Source: Haloarcula litorea
GTDB taxonomy: Archaea; Halobacteriota; Halobacteria; Halobacteriales; Haloarculaceae
DNA: 64,000 nt
Direction: 5' to 3'
Assembly: GCF_029338195.1 (NCBI RefSeq)
Contig: NZ_CP119779.1
Location: 496,001 to 560,000, forward strand
A program made the position numbers and the translations under genes. The notes below the pieces were generated by a model. The model worked only from the letters and a program-made list of their open reading frames with translations, was not told where the DNA came from and ran no database searches. This document shows, in pieces, positions 16,098-24,343 of the stretch. How positions within the stretch are numbered: position 1 is the first letter of the stretch; every line of letters begins with the position of its first letter.

Positions 16098-17198
16098 CTA
16101 CCGGAAGTCGTCGAGTCGCAACTGGTCCTGGTGGAGCCCCTCCGGCTCGTCAGCGCCCAGGAGCCGCGGCAGCGCCGTGGTCGCGAAGGTCAGCCCGACG
16201 ACCAGCAGGATCGGCGCGAAAAAGAGCCCGTAGAAGCCCAGCACGACCGGGCCGAGCGTGTACGCGAGCATCAGCAAGCCGACGTGGGTCTCCTCGCCGC
16301 TGAGGATGGGCCGCAGGAGGAGGTCCGGGATCGTGTCGACGACGACGACGGCGACCAGGAGAAAGCCCAGCACGTACGCCAGCGTCGAGGTGTCGCCGCC
16401 CAGCAGGGCCGGCAGCGCCGCGATCCCGGTCAGCGGGACGTAGACGACCTTCATCCCGACGACGGGGATCAGGCTGGCGATCCCGGTCAGCGCGCCCGCC
16501 AGCGCCGGATACGGCACCCGCGCAGGGGCCGGGACGAGCGCGTTGTAGCCGCTGAAGGCCGCGATGGCGATGAGCGTGATCGCGAGGACGTTGAGGAGGT
16601 TCCCGAACAGCACGGCCTCCAGTTCCTCGTCTGCGGCCTCCAGGTACGTCCGGAGGACGGCGTCGTCGTCGAACCGGAGCAGCCACTCCCGGATGCGGTG
16701 CCCGTCCAGCAGGAGGTAGTACGTGACGATGGTGGTGATGAAGAGGTTCAGGAAGAAGTTCGAGACCAGCGTCGTCAGCAGCGACGCGTGGTCGCCCACG
16801 AACTCCACGACCGGCGACAGCTGTCCGGTCTGGTACGCCTCGTACAGTCCCTGGAAGGTGAGGTCCGGCATCGTCTCGACGTCGCCCAGCCAGTCGACGT
16901 GGGCCGACGCCACGTCGATGAGGGCGTACTGTTCGACGAACTGCTGGGCCTCGACGACCAGCAACACCAGCGCGTAACTCACCAGCAGGAGCAGGGGGAG
17001 CGCGAGCGAGGCCATCACGACGACGGCGCGCGCCCGGGCGGGCAACCGGAGCCGCCGGAGGAACTTGTAGTACCGCCGCGTCGAGTAGTAGAGGAACACG
17101 GACACCGTCAGCGGCGCGACGAACTGGAAGGCCAGCGCGCCGAGCACCGCCGCGACTGCGAGTCCGAACAGGGCGACGACGAGCCGTTTCTCGTCCAT
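16098..17198 (-). CDS. AI-2E (TqsA/PerM) family transporter
   Basis: The protein of 366 residues has about eight membrane helices in the AI-2E pattern: two helices and a hairpin at the N-terminus, a long cytoplasmic or extracytoplasmic stretch at 80-190 with a helical segment, then a C-terminal block with the GVGMKVVYVPLTGIAALP-like region and PILLVVGLTFA. Family members include Na+/H+ antiporters and putative exporters; the role here is not known. A GTTTATAT element at 17221-17228 on the minus strand lies 25 bases before the ATG and shows that the transcript is separate from the neighbouring zinc-ribbon gene. Confidence 0.9.
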   Translation of the reverse strand: MDEKRLVVALFGLAVAAVLGALAFQFVAPLTVSVFLYYSTRRYYKFLRRLRLPARARAVVVMASLALPLLLLVSYALVLLVVEAQQFVEQYALIDVASAHVDWLGDVETMPDLTFQGLYEAYQTGQLSPVVEFVGDHASLLTTLVSNFFLNLFITTIVTYYLLLDGHRIREWLLRFDDDAVLRTYLEAADEELEAVLFGNLLNVLAITLIAIAAFSGYNALVPAPARVPYPALAGALTGIASLIPVVGMKVVYVPLTGIAALPALLGGDTSTLAYVLGFLLVAVVVVDTIPDLLLRPILSGEETHVGLLMLAYTLGPVVLGFYGLFFAPILLVVGLTFATTALPRLLGADEPEGLHQDQLRLDDFR

Positions 17199-17220
17199 AC
17201 AGACCCCTGATAGTCAGTAG

Positions 17221-17228
17221 ATATAAAC
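17221..17228 (-). promoter_or_regulatory. TATA box of the AI-2E family gene
   Basis: The minus-strand sequence GTTTATAT lies 23 to 30 bases before the ATG at 17198. It stands back-to-back with a second A+T-rich element at 17283-17290 that serves the plus-strand zinc-ribbon gene, so this is a divergent promoter region. Confidence 0.6.
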
Positions 17229-17317
17229 GTGCACACCGCTCGACGGCAGGCGCTCGCCCGATCGTGTCTCACGTTAGCATAGCTCTTATTCCGGAGCGGG
17301 ACGTACTTCCAGAACGT

Positions 17318-17473
17318 ATGGTGCTCGAAACAGTCACGGAGTTCCTTCGGCCCGACAAGACGTACACGTACGAGTGCAACGACTGCGGGGCGGAGTTCGA
17401 GACGACCGCGATGCGCCACGACGCCGAGTGCCCCGACTGCGGCGGTCCGCCCAAGCCGACCTGGCAGTCGTGA
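17318..17473 (+). CDS. Small zinc-ribbon protein
   Basis: The product of 51 residues consists almost wholly of one four-cysteine zinc ribbon: CNDCGAEF and CPDCGGPPKP. The intervening residues are FETTAMRHDAE. Such short zinc-ribbon proteins are common in haloarchaea and have no established role. ATG 17318 is chosen because CTCTTATT at 17283 sits about 30 bases upstream; a longer start at 17264 would precede that element. Confidence 0.75.
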   Translation: MVLETVTEFLRPDKTYTYECNDCGAEFETTAMRHDAECPDCGGPPKPTWQS

Positions 17474-17640
17474 CCTGTCGGCCGGTCCGTGACGTGACGT
17501 CGCCGCCCGGAACGTCGGTCCCGTTTTTACAGCGGTAGCGGGGCGAAATCCCACCCATTCGGGGTGAGATGAAGCCGACACTGCTCACGCGCCGCAGCTC
17601 TGTGGCTCGCGTGCCGGGGTCGTCACCGCTCCCGTCGGCC

Positions 17641-17790
17641 GCCTCGCGCGTCCAGAGTCAGCCGCACTCGGCGGATTCCGGTTCCCGAGTGATCCTACCC
17701 CACTCGCTCGTCCAGAATCAGCCTCACTCGGCGGATTCCGGATCCGCGAGTCCACTCACCCAACTCGCTCGTCCAGAATCAGCCTCGTCT
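17641..17790. repeat. Tandem repeat (about 60 bp, three copies) at the 3' end of the Lrp gene
   Basis: The core TCCAGAATCAGCC recurs with the flanking CTCGCTCG and CACTCGGCGGATTCCGG. It starts at 17651 (TCCAGAGTCAGCC, with changes), 17711 and 17772, giving periods of 60 and 61 bases. The third copy lies in the last codons of the Lrp gene (LILDERVG and stop, minus strand), so the 3' end of that gene has been duplicated twice into the non-coding stretch 17474-17755. No other gene is visible there. Confidence 0.85.
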
Positions 17791-18169
17791 TCGTACTCAC
17801 GACCTCGTCCATCTCGCGGGCACGCGTGATGAGGTCGTTGACGGCCCCGGTGTCGGCGGCGTCGACCACGACCACGATGTCCTCTTCGCCCGAGACCTGC
17901 CAGACGAAGTCGACCGCCTGCCACTCGGCGATGCGGTCGGTCACGGCCGCGGTGTCCACGTCCACGTCGACACCGACCTCGATCATCGACTTGACGTTGC
18001 CGGTCCGAGTGGCGATGGTGAACCGCTCGATGACGCCGTCCTCGATCAGTTGCTCGACGCGGTTCCGGACGGTTCCCTCGGAGGTCCCGACCTCGTCGGC
18101 GATCTCCGTGTAGGGGGTGCGGGCGTCCCGGCGGAGGATCGAGAGGATCTCGCGGTCCAGTTCGTCCAT
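17756..18169 (-). CDS. Lrp/AsnC family transcriptional regulator
   Basis: The protein of 137 residues opens with a winged helix (MDELDREILSILRRDARTPYTEIAD, then VRNRVEQLIEDGVIERF) and ends with the beta-alpha RAM ligand-binding domain (VSGEEDIVVVVDAADTGAVNDL). Lrp proteins bind palindromic DNA as dimers and respond to amino acids. It faces carA across 100 bases that hold a perfect inverted repeat. ATG 18169 is chosen because the upstream 18193 start would add eight unconserved residues. The 3' end is duplicated downstream. Confidence 0.92.
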   Translation of the reverse strand: MDELDREILSILRRDARTPYTEIADEVGTSEGTVRNRVEQLIEDGVIERFTIATRTGNVKSMIEVGVDVDVDTAAVTDRIAEWQAVDFVWQVSGEEDIVVVVDAADTGAVNDLITRAREMDEVVSTKTRLILDERVG

Positions 18170-18205
18170 CGAGGTGTGAGGGTACCGCCCCACCCGACTT
18201 GAGGA

Positions 18206-18220
18206 TTACGAAAATCGTAA
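18206..18220. promoter_or_regulatory. Perfect palindrome between lrp and carA, likely Lrp operator
   Basis: The sequence TTACGA-AAA-TCGTAA is a perfect six-base inverted repeat with a three-base spacer, in the divergent lrp-carA interval. A third half site TCGTAA lies at 18267-18272 at the carA start. Lrp-type regulators in archaea bind such elements. It lies just upstream of the carA TATA-like CTTATGAA (18240-18247), so it could control carA and the regulator itself. Confidence 0.55.
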
Positions 18221-18239
18221 CTCGGCTTCGAAAGCAACT

Positions 18240-18247
18240 CTTATGAA
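18240..18247 (+). promoter_or_regulatory. TATA-like box of carA
   Basis: The sequence CTTATGAA lies about 25 to 32 bases before the carA ATG at 18272, the usual spacing for haloarchaeal leaderless genes. Confidence 0.5.
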
Positions 18248-18271
18248 CCGGAATACTGTACGCATCTCGTA

Positions 18272-19318
18272 ATGACGGACGCATACGTAGCGCTGGAGGG
18301 CGATCGCGTCATCGAGGCGCGCTGTCGCGCTCCGGGGACCGCCCGCGGCGAAGTAGTGTTCACGACGGCGTACACCGGCTACGAGGAGAGCCTGACCGAC
18401 CCCTCCTACGAGGAGCAGGTGCTGACGTTCTCGTACCCGCTCATCGGGAACTACGGCGTCCGGGAGGAGCGCTTCGAGTCCGACCGCGTCCACCCGCGGG
18501 CCGCCGTCGCCCGGGAGATGACCGACGACGTCGCCGAGTGGCTCGAATCGGAGGGCGTGCCCGCCGTCGACCACCTCGACACCCGCGACATCGTCACGGA
18601 GATCCGCGACGAGGGGGCGATGAAGTGCGGCGTCGCCGCCGGCCCCGACGTCACCGAGCAGGACGCGCTGGACGAGCTCCACCAGTGCAAGCACATGTCC
18701 GACCACACGGACATCGGCGCGCAGGTCTCCGTCGACGACGTGACCGTCCACAACGAGGGCGGCGACGGCGCGACCGTCGCGCTGGTCGACTGCGGCGCGA
18801 AGGGCTCGATCATCGAGTCGCTGGTCGAGCGCGACGCCGAGGTCCACGTCTTCCCCTACGACGCCGACGAGGACGACGTGGCCGCGGTCGACCCCGACCT
18901 GCTGTTCATCTCGAACGGCCCGGGCGACCCCGAGAACTTCCAGCAGGCCGGCGAACTGGTCGACACCTACGTCGGCGACGTGCCGCTGGCGGGCATCTGT
19001 CTCGGCCAGCAGGTCGTCGCCAGCGCGCTGGGCGGCGAGACCGAGAAGATGGAGTTCGGCCACCGCGGCGTCAACCAACCGGTCCGGGACCTCCGCTCGA
19101 ACCAGGTCGTGATGACGACCCAGAACCACGGCTACACCGTCGCCGACCCCGGCGAGAAGCTCGACGTGACGCAGGTCAACGTCAACGACGACACCCCGGA
19201 GGGCCTGGAGAACGACGACCTGGACATCATCACGCGCCAGTACCACCCCGAGGCCAACCCCGGCCCGCACGACTCGCTGGGCTTCTTCGACGACGTGCTG
19301 GCGATGGCAGAGGAGTAG
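18272..19318 (+). CDS. carA: Carbamoyl-phosphate synthase small subunit (glutaminase)
   Basis: The protein of 348 residues has the CarA N-terminal domain (TTAYTGYEESLTDPSYEEQV near 31-50) and a class I glutamine amidotransferase domain. The nucleophile is C243 in GICLGQQ, and H325/E327 lie in YHPEANPGP. It supplies ammonia from glutamine to the large subunit for carbamoyl phosphate, which feeds pyrimidine and arginine synthesis. The large subunit gene carB is not next to it and is not in this window. The divergent lrp gene and the palindrome suggest amino-acid responsive control. Confidence 0.96.
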   Translation: MTDAYVALEGDRVIEARCRAPGTARGEVVFTTAYTGYEESLTDPSYEEQVLTFSYPLIGNYGVREERFESDRVHPRAAVAREMTDDVAEWLESEGVPAVDHLDTRDIVTEIRDEGAMKCGVAAGPDVTEQDALDELHQCKHMSDHTDIGAQVSVDDVTVHNEGGDGATVALVDCGAKGSIIESLVERDAEVHVFPYDADEDDVAAVDPDLLFISNGPGDPENFQQAGELVDTYVGDVPLAGICLGQQVVASALGGETEKMEFGHRGVNQPVRDLRSNQVVMTTQNHGYTVADPGEKLDVTQVNVNDDTPEGLENDDLDIITRQYHPEANPGPHDSLGFFDDVLAMAEE

Positions 19319-19471
19319 GGAGATTCCGAACGGAGTGAGGAATCTCCAGGAAGACGAACGGGGAGCGCAGCGACCCGTGAGGAGTAGGGAGACGCCGAGC
19401 GAAGCGAGGGACCGTCGGTCCCTCGAGCAGTCGGGCGGCACGGCCGCCCGACGACGAAGCGAGAGGTCTCC
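19319..19471. other. Cluster of stem-loops after carA with shared GAGCGNAGCGA-like loops
   Basis: Intergenic DNA between carA and the sensor kinase gene holds several perfect inverted repeats: 19319-19327 with 19339-19347 (9 bp), 19358-19362 with 19374-19378 (5 bp), 19406-19414 with 19416-19424 (9 bp), and 19430-19439 with 19443-19452 (10 bp). An outer pair GGAGAC (19388-19393) and GTCTCC (19466-19471) would close the last two hairpins into a branched structure. The first two loops read GAACGGAGTGA and GAGCGCAGCGA. It may terminate or process transcripts. No gene is visible here. Confidence 0.7.
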
Positions 19472-19486
19472 GAAACCGACGCGGCT

Positions 19487-21148
19487 TCAGGGCCGCCCGG
19501 GAAGGCTGACCCGTACCGTCGTGCCGTCGTCGGACGGGGCGAAGGACACGTCGCCCCCGAGCTTGGCGACGCCCCAGCGGACCACCCACAGTCCGATCCC
19601 GGTGGAGTGTTCCAGCGCCGTCTCCTGGCCCCGTCGTATCGGGGCCAGTTCCTCCGGCGTGATGCCGGGGCCGTCGTCGTGGATCGCCAGCGTCACGTCG
19701 CCGTCGTCTGACTCGACGCTCACGGTCACGTGCGAGCCGTGTTCGAGCGCGTTCTCCATCAAGTTCCCGAGGACGAGTCGGAGGATCGCCGGCTCGGTCT
19801 CGCACTTGACTGGGACCGTCGTCTCGACGTCGACGGTGGCGTCGGGGAACCGGACTCGGAAGTCGGCGACGACCGACTCCACGAACGTCGTGACGTCGAC
19901 CGATTGGCGGCCGGGGGTATCGAGGACGCGCTCGAACTCGCGGGCCTTCTCGCCGGTCGCCAGGAGTCGGTCGGCGCTGCGCTCGATCGTCGACGCGGAG
20001 TCGGTGACCTGCCCGTCGTCGGCACGGTCCTCGATGACGTCGGCGTGGCCCCGAATGACGGTCATCTCGTTGCGGAGGTTGTGTCTGATGATACGGTTGA
20101 GCACGTCCAGTCGCTGCTCGCGTTCGCGCTCCTGGGTGACGTCCTGGAACACGACAGTCCGGCCGACGGTCCGGCCGCTCGGGTCGGTCAGGGCAGACAC
20201 CACGACGGAGTACTGCCGCGACCGGCCGGCCTCGCGGACAGTCGCCCACTGGGTCCCGTCGAGGTCGTCGAGCGCGACGGCGACGTAGTCGGTGAGCGGG
20301 TCGCCGAGTCCGTCCCGCGTGTCGATGTCGAACAGCGACACCGCGGCGGCGTTTGGCTTGACGATGCGGCCGGCCGTGTCGGTGACCACGACCGGCGTCC
20401 GGATGTCGTCGATGGCGTCGCGCTCGGCCGCCCGCTGTGTCGTCGGGCTGGTCTCGAACATATCGCTGCTGAGGAACGCGTAACCGTCCAGCAGGACGTG
20501 GAAGGCGAAAAGCGGGGGCGCGAGGTTGAGCGCCGGGACCGGTCCGACGCCCAGCAGCCAGGGGACCAGCCCCGCGGTCGGGGGAGCGGTGCTCAGCGCG
20601 ACGGCGACCGCCTCGGTCCGGTACAGCGGGCCGTAGCTGACGACCGTCTCGACAAGCAGGAGGACGGCGACGCCGGCACACGTCAGCCCGAAGAGGAGCG
20701 TGGCGAACAGCAGGGGTTGGATCCGGTACTGGACCACGGAGAGCCCGAGCGCCGAGGCGGGCTCCGCGCCGGCCCAGAGCAGCGCGTGGAACGGGTGCGT
20801 GGCGAACAGGCCGGTCGCGACGGCCGGGACCGCCAGGAGCGCCAGTCGCCGCCAGCCGCGGACGACGGCGGCACGGCCCGTGTACTGTAGACTGAACAGG
20901 AGAAACGTCGGGCCGAGCCAGTGCGCGGCGGCCAGCGACAGCGCCTCGATGTGGAGGCGCAACGGGTACGCGAACACCAGCAGGCCCACGCCGTAGGTCA
21001 GACACCACGCCGCGACCCCCACGAGCGAGACGGCGAACCACTGGACACCGGCGCTCTGTCGCTGTCGCCGGAGGTAGGTCGCCAGACCGAGTGCCCCCAC
21101 TCCGGCGACGAGCGACCCACACACGACGACGAGTCCGACCGGTTCCAC
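19487..21148 (-). CDS. Membrane sensor histidine kinase with 7TM, PAS, HisKA and HATPase domains
   Basis: The protein of 553 residues has a seven-helix N-terminal sensory region (about 1-225) of the haloarchaeal histidine-kinase type, a PAS domain (about 240-340, ending in the VVFQDVTQERERE linker), the phospho-acceptor H356 in RIIRHNLRNE, and an intact ATPase with an N-box like NLMENALEHG and a G1 box DDGPGI. It should autophosphorylate and pass phosphate to a response regulator. No receiver gene is adjacent, so its partner is elsewhere. The convergent carA is unrelated. Confidence 0.93.
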   Translation of the reverse strand: MEPVGLVVVCGSLVAGVGALGLATYLRRQRQSAGVQWFAVSLVGVAAWCLTYGVGLLVFAYPLRLHIEALSLAAAHWLGPTFLLFSLQYTGRAAVVRGWRRLALLAVPAVATGLFATHPFHALLWAGAEPASALGLSVVQYRIQPLLFATLLFGLTCAGVAVLLLVETVVSYGPLYRTEAVAVALSTAPPTAGLVPWLLGVGPVPALNLAPPLFAFHVLLDGYAFLSSDMFETSPTTQRAAERDAIDDIRTPVVVTDTAGRIVKPNAAAVSLFDIDTRDGLGDPLTDYVAVALDDLDGTQWATVREAGRSRQYSVVVSALTDPSGRTVGRTVVFQDVTQEREREQRLDVLNRIIRHNLRNEMTVIRGHADVIEDRADDGQVTDSASTIERSADRLLATGEKAREFERVLDTPGRQSVDVTTFVESVVADFRVRFPDATVDVETTVPVKCETEPAILRLVLGNLMENALEHGSHVTVSVESDDGDVTLAIHDDGPGITPEELAPIRRGQETALEHSTGIGLWVVRWGVAKLGGDVSFAPSDDGTTVRVSLPGRP

Positions 21149-21267
21149 TGTGTGGGGTGACAGAGCGACGGGCAGACAATAGTCGTTCCGCTCGCAGTCG
21201 GAGGGGGCCCCGCCGACGGCGACGCGGGCGGCGTGGACTTTTGTCCGTCCGGATCGAACGCCCGGCT

Positions 21268-22107
21268 ATGAGTTCGGGGTCGCTGCTGGGCCGGGTCAGG
21301 AACCCGGAGCACACCGGCGAGAACCGCTGTCGGCCGTGTACCGTGGTCAACGTCGCGATCGCCGCCCTGCTGGCGGCTGCGGCGGCGCTGGTCGCCGTGG
21401 AACTCGCCGCCGTCGTCGCCGTCGTCTCGGTGGCGGCGATCGCGCTCCGTGGCTATCTGGTCCCGGGGACGCCGGAACTGACGAAGCGGTACCTGCCCGA
21501 GCGGGTCCTGCGGGCGTTCGGCAAGGCGGAGGCTGGCGTCGCCGACCCCGACGACTTCGAGGCGGCGCGACGCGCCCGCGAGTACCACGAGAACTCGGTC
21601 AACGAGTGGCTGTTCCTCGCCGACGAGGGTGTCATCACCGGACGGGACGAGGACGCCGAGCTCACGCCGGCGTTCGCGTCGGAACTGGACGGCCACGTCC
21701 CGCCGGCCGACGCGGACCTCCGGGAGCCGCTCGCGCGGCTGTTCGACACCGACCCCGACGACGTCGAGATCGACCGCGAGGACTACCCGTCCGTGACCGT
21801 CGGCATCCGCATCCGGGAGTGGCCCTCCTGGAGCGCGCTCCGGGTCGACGTGGCCGCGAACCGGGCGCTGTCGGAGTGGACCGACCGCTGGTCGGAGCTG
21901 CCGCTCGAACAGCGCGTCGAGTTGGCCGAACGGGTGCGCTCGCTCCGTTCGACCTGTCCCGTCTGTGGCGGCCACGTCGAGCAGTCGAGCGAGGTCCAGA
22001 CCTCCTGTTGTGGCGTCCACGAGGTCCAGGCCGTGGCGTGTACGGCCTGTGGCGAGCGGCTGGCGGAACTGGACCCGGAGCGACTGGCGGGGCGTATCCG
22101 GAACTGA
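21268..22107 (+). CDS. Membrane protein with C-terminal zinc ribbon
   Basis: The product of 279 residues has a small Cys-containing N-terminus (RCRPCTV), two hydrophobic helices at about 25-60, a cytoplasmic acidic region and a C-terminal metal-binding region with CPVCGG, CC and CTACGERL. It is of a type common in haloarchaea with no assigned function. ATG 21268 is preceded by a weak TATA region. Its TGA overlaps the ATG of the folate-linked gene by one base (22105-22109, TGATG), so the two are coupled. Confidence 0.8.
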   Translation: MSSGSLLGRVRNPEHTGENRCRPCTVVNVAIAALLAAAAALVAVELAAVVAVVSVAAIALRGYLVPGTPELTKRYLPERVLRAFGKAEAGVADPDDFEAARRAREYHENSVNEWLFLADEGVITGRDEDAELTPAFASELDGHVPPADADLREPLARLFDTDPDDVEIDREDYPSVTVGIRIREWPSWSALRVDVAANRALSEWTDRWSELPLEQRVELAERVRSLRSTCPVCGGHVEQSSEVQTSCCGVHEVQAVACTACGERLAELDPERLAGRIRN

Positions 22108-22835
22108 TGGACAAGCAGGCGATCCGGGAACGGGTCTGGGACGCGCTCGAAACCGAGGGCGTCGCCCGGTTCCCGTTCCCGCCGCACGGCCGCATCCCGA
22201 ACGTCGCGCGGGCCGCGGACGCGGCCGAGCGCGTGACCGAGACGCGGGCCTGGGCGGACGCCGAGACGGTGAAGGCCAACCCCGACGCGCCGCAGTTGCC
22301 GCTCCGCCGGGCCGCCCTGCGGGCGGGCAAGACCGTCTACATGGCCGTCCCGCGGCTGCGCGATCGGCGGTGTTTCTACGAGCTCGATCCCGCCGAGATC
22401 GACGACGTCGAGGCCGCGCCGACGGTGTCGAGCGTCGCCGACCACGCCCGACAGGTCGGCCCCGAGGCCGTCGGGAGCGTCGACCTCGTCGTCTCCGGTT
22501 CGGTGGCCGTCACCGAGGACGGCGCACGTATCGGCAAGGGCGAGGGGTTCAGCGACCTGGAGTACGCCGTCCTCCGGGAGCTGGGCCTCGTCGACGACGG
22601 GACGCCGGTGGTGACGACGGTCCACGAACTGCAGGTCGTCGGCGGTCCCGACGGCGTCGTCGACGCCGACGTGCCGGTCGACGCACACGACGTGCCGATG
22701 GACTACGTGGTGACGCCCGAGCGGACCGTCGAGACGGACACGCCGTACGACCGGCCGGCGGGCGTCGACTGGACGGCGCTGTCCGAGGAGCGGATCGCCG
22801 AGATGCCGGTGCTGGCCGCGAGAGCGCCCGACTGA
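22107..22835 (+). CDS. 5-formyltetrahydrofolate cyclo-ligase-like (MTHFS) protein
   Basis: The protein of 242 residues begins MDKQAIRERVWDALETEG. The conserved core KGEGFSDLEYAVLRELGL around residue 145 matches the MTHFS family motif. The archaeal members convert 5-formyl-THF to methenyl-THF, or a related reaction, using ATP. The assignment is by motif and length; some members have an unknown substrate. It is coupled to the upstream zinc-ribbon membrane protein by a one-base overlap. Confidence 0.78.
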   Translation: MDKQAIRERVWDALETEGVARFPFPPHGRIPNVARAADAAERVTETRAWADAETVKANPDAPQLPLRRAALRAGKTVYMAVPRLRDRRCFYELDPAEIDDVEAAPTVSSVADHARQVGPEAVGSVDLVVSGSVAVTEDGARIGKGEGFSDLEYAVLRELGLVDDGTPVVTTVHELQVVGGPDGVVDADVPVDAHDVPMDYVVTPERTVETDTPYDRPAGVDWTALSEERIAEMPVLAARAPD

Positions 22836-22853
22836 GCGGCCGAGAGCCCGGCG

Positions 22854-24260
22854 TTACTCGTCCAGCTCGGCCACGCAGTCCCGGATGAGCCCGTCGAGGT
22901 TCTCCGGCAGCGTCGGGTGGTAGGCCCGGTCGGGGAGGTCACGGACGTCTAGGCCCATCTCGACGACGATCTGCATCGTCTTGGCGAAGCTGTCGGCGTG
23001 GTAGTGCAGGCCCTGCCAGCCCAGCACCGTCCCGTCGTCGGCGTCGACGACGAGTTTCGCCAGTCCCTCGGGGACGTCCTTGGACTTGAAGACGCCGTCG
23101 TCGCTGGCCTGCCGCCGGGCGGTCACCACGTCGTAGCCGGCCTCGCGGGCCGTCTCCTCGTTGTGGCCGACGCGGGCGAAGGGGTAGACCCCCAGCCCCG
23201 AGAAGATGACGTGGTGGTGGACGTTCTCGTAGGCCTGCGGGGTGCCGCCGGCCTCCTGCCGGAGGATGTTCTCCGCGGCGGTGAACCCCTGCTCCTTGGC
23301 GACGTGGAGGATCGGCTCTTTGCCGTTGACGTCGCCGACCGCGTAGACGTGGTCGGCGTCCTCCGTCTGCATCGTGTCGCGGACCCAGTCGCCCTCGTGG
23401 GAGATTCCGGCCCGGTCGAGTCCGAGGCCCTCGACGGTGGGCCGGCGGCCGGTGAAGAGGAACAGCTGGTCGGCCTCGTAGGTCGCCTCGCGGCCGTCGT
23501 CGAACTCGACGAACAGCCGGACGCCGCCGTCGTCGGTCCGTTCGAGCCGCCGCTCCCGGCAGTTGGTCGGGATCGTCACGTCCCAGTTGTTCTCGTAGAT
23601 GTCCAGCGCCTCGTCCCCGAAGGCGGGGTCGGCCTCGTCGATGGGCCGGTCATCGTGTTCGATCACCGTGAGTTCCATCCCGCCGGCCTCCGCGAGGTAC
23701 GGGACCAGCTCCATCCCGATGTAGCCAAAGCCCATCACGATGCCCGAGTCGGGGAACTCGGTGGCGTCGAGCACCTCGGCGCTGGTCATATAGTCCACCT
23801 CGTCGATGCCGGGCAGGTCGGGGACGTTGACCGACGAGCCGGTGGCGACGACGACGTAGTCGGCCGCGAACTCCTCGCCGCCGGCCCGGACGGTGTGGTC
23901 GTCGACGAACTCGGCGGTGTCGTGGACGAACTCGACGTCGTCCCGTTCGGCCATCTCGTGGATCGAGTCCCGGCGGTGACCGGCCCAGCCCAGCGTGTGG
24001 TCGTCTTTCTGTGCGACGACGGCCTCCAGGTCGACGTCCGGGACGTCCCCGACCAGCCGGTGGTCGTGGCGAGCCTGGAACCTGTGGGCACCGGCCGACA
24101 GCACCTCCTTCGAGGGCATACAGCCTCTGAGGATACAGAGGCCGCCGCCGGGCTCGCCGTCGTCGATGAGCGTCAGTTCGATCCCGTCCTCGTCGACGAG
24201 TTCGCCGGCGACGGCCGCGCCGGCGCTCCCGTACGCACCGATGATGACGACGTGGGTCAT
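22854..24260 (-). CDS. FAD/NAD-dependent disulfide oxidoreductase (dihydrolipoamide dehydrogenase-like)
   Basis: The protein of 468 residues shows the family plan: an N-terminal FAD loop (IIGAYGSAG, with Ala-Tyr replacing the usual Gly), the redox pair C42 and C47 in LCILRGCMPSK, an NAD-binding domain with GFGYIGMEL, a GRRPTVEGLGL motif, and the C-terminal base region RAYHPTLPENLDGLI. It should transfer electrons between NAD(P)H and a disulfide or metal ion. No lipoyl-enzyme subunit is nearby, so the substrate could be lipoamide, a low-molecular-weight thiol or mercury. Confidence 0.88.
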   Translation of the reverse strand: MTHVVIIGAYGSAGAAVAGELVDEDGIELTLIDDGEPGGGLCILRGCMPSKEVLSAGAHRFQARHDHRLVGDVPDVDLEAVVAQKDDHTLGWAGHRRDSIHEMAERDDVEFVHDTAEFVDDHTVRAGGEEFAADYVVVATGSSVNVPDLPGIDEVDYMTSAEVLDATEFPDSGIVMGFGYIGMELVPYLAEAGGMELTVIEHDDRPIDEADPAFGDEALDIYENNWDVTIPTNCRERRLERTDDGGVRLFVEFDDGREATYEADQLFLFTGRRPTVEGLGLDRAGISHEGDWVRDTMQTEDADHVYAVGDVNGKEPILHVAKEQGFTAAENILRQEAGGTPQAYENVHHHVIFSGLGVYPFARVGHNEETAREAGYDVVTARRQASDDGVFKSKDVPEGLAKLVVDADDGTVLGWQGLHYHADSFAKTMQIVVEMGLDVRDLPDRAYHPTLPENLDGLIRDCVAELDE

Positions 24261-24343
24261 ACCGGAGGCTAGCGGGGCCGCCGGATAAAGGCTTCAGTGG
24301 CGTGTGGGCGGCGGACACGACCCGGGCGGCGGGCCGATCCGCC

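Noticed and set aside
17569-17829. A small plus-strand frame with a repeated QPHSADSGS motif
   Set aside because: The repeat comes from the 60-bp DNA tandem units at the lrp 3' end, and the frame runs antisense into the lrp gene. It lacks a clear promoter and a family resemblance.
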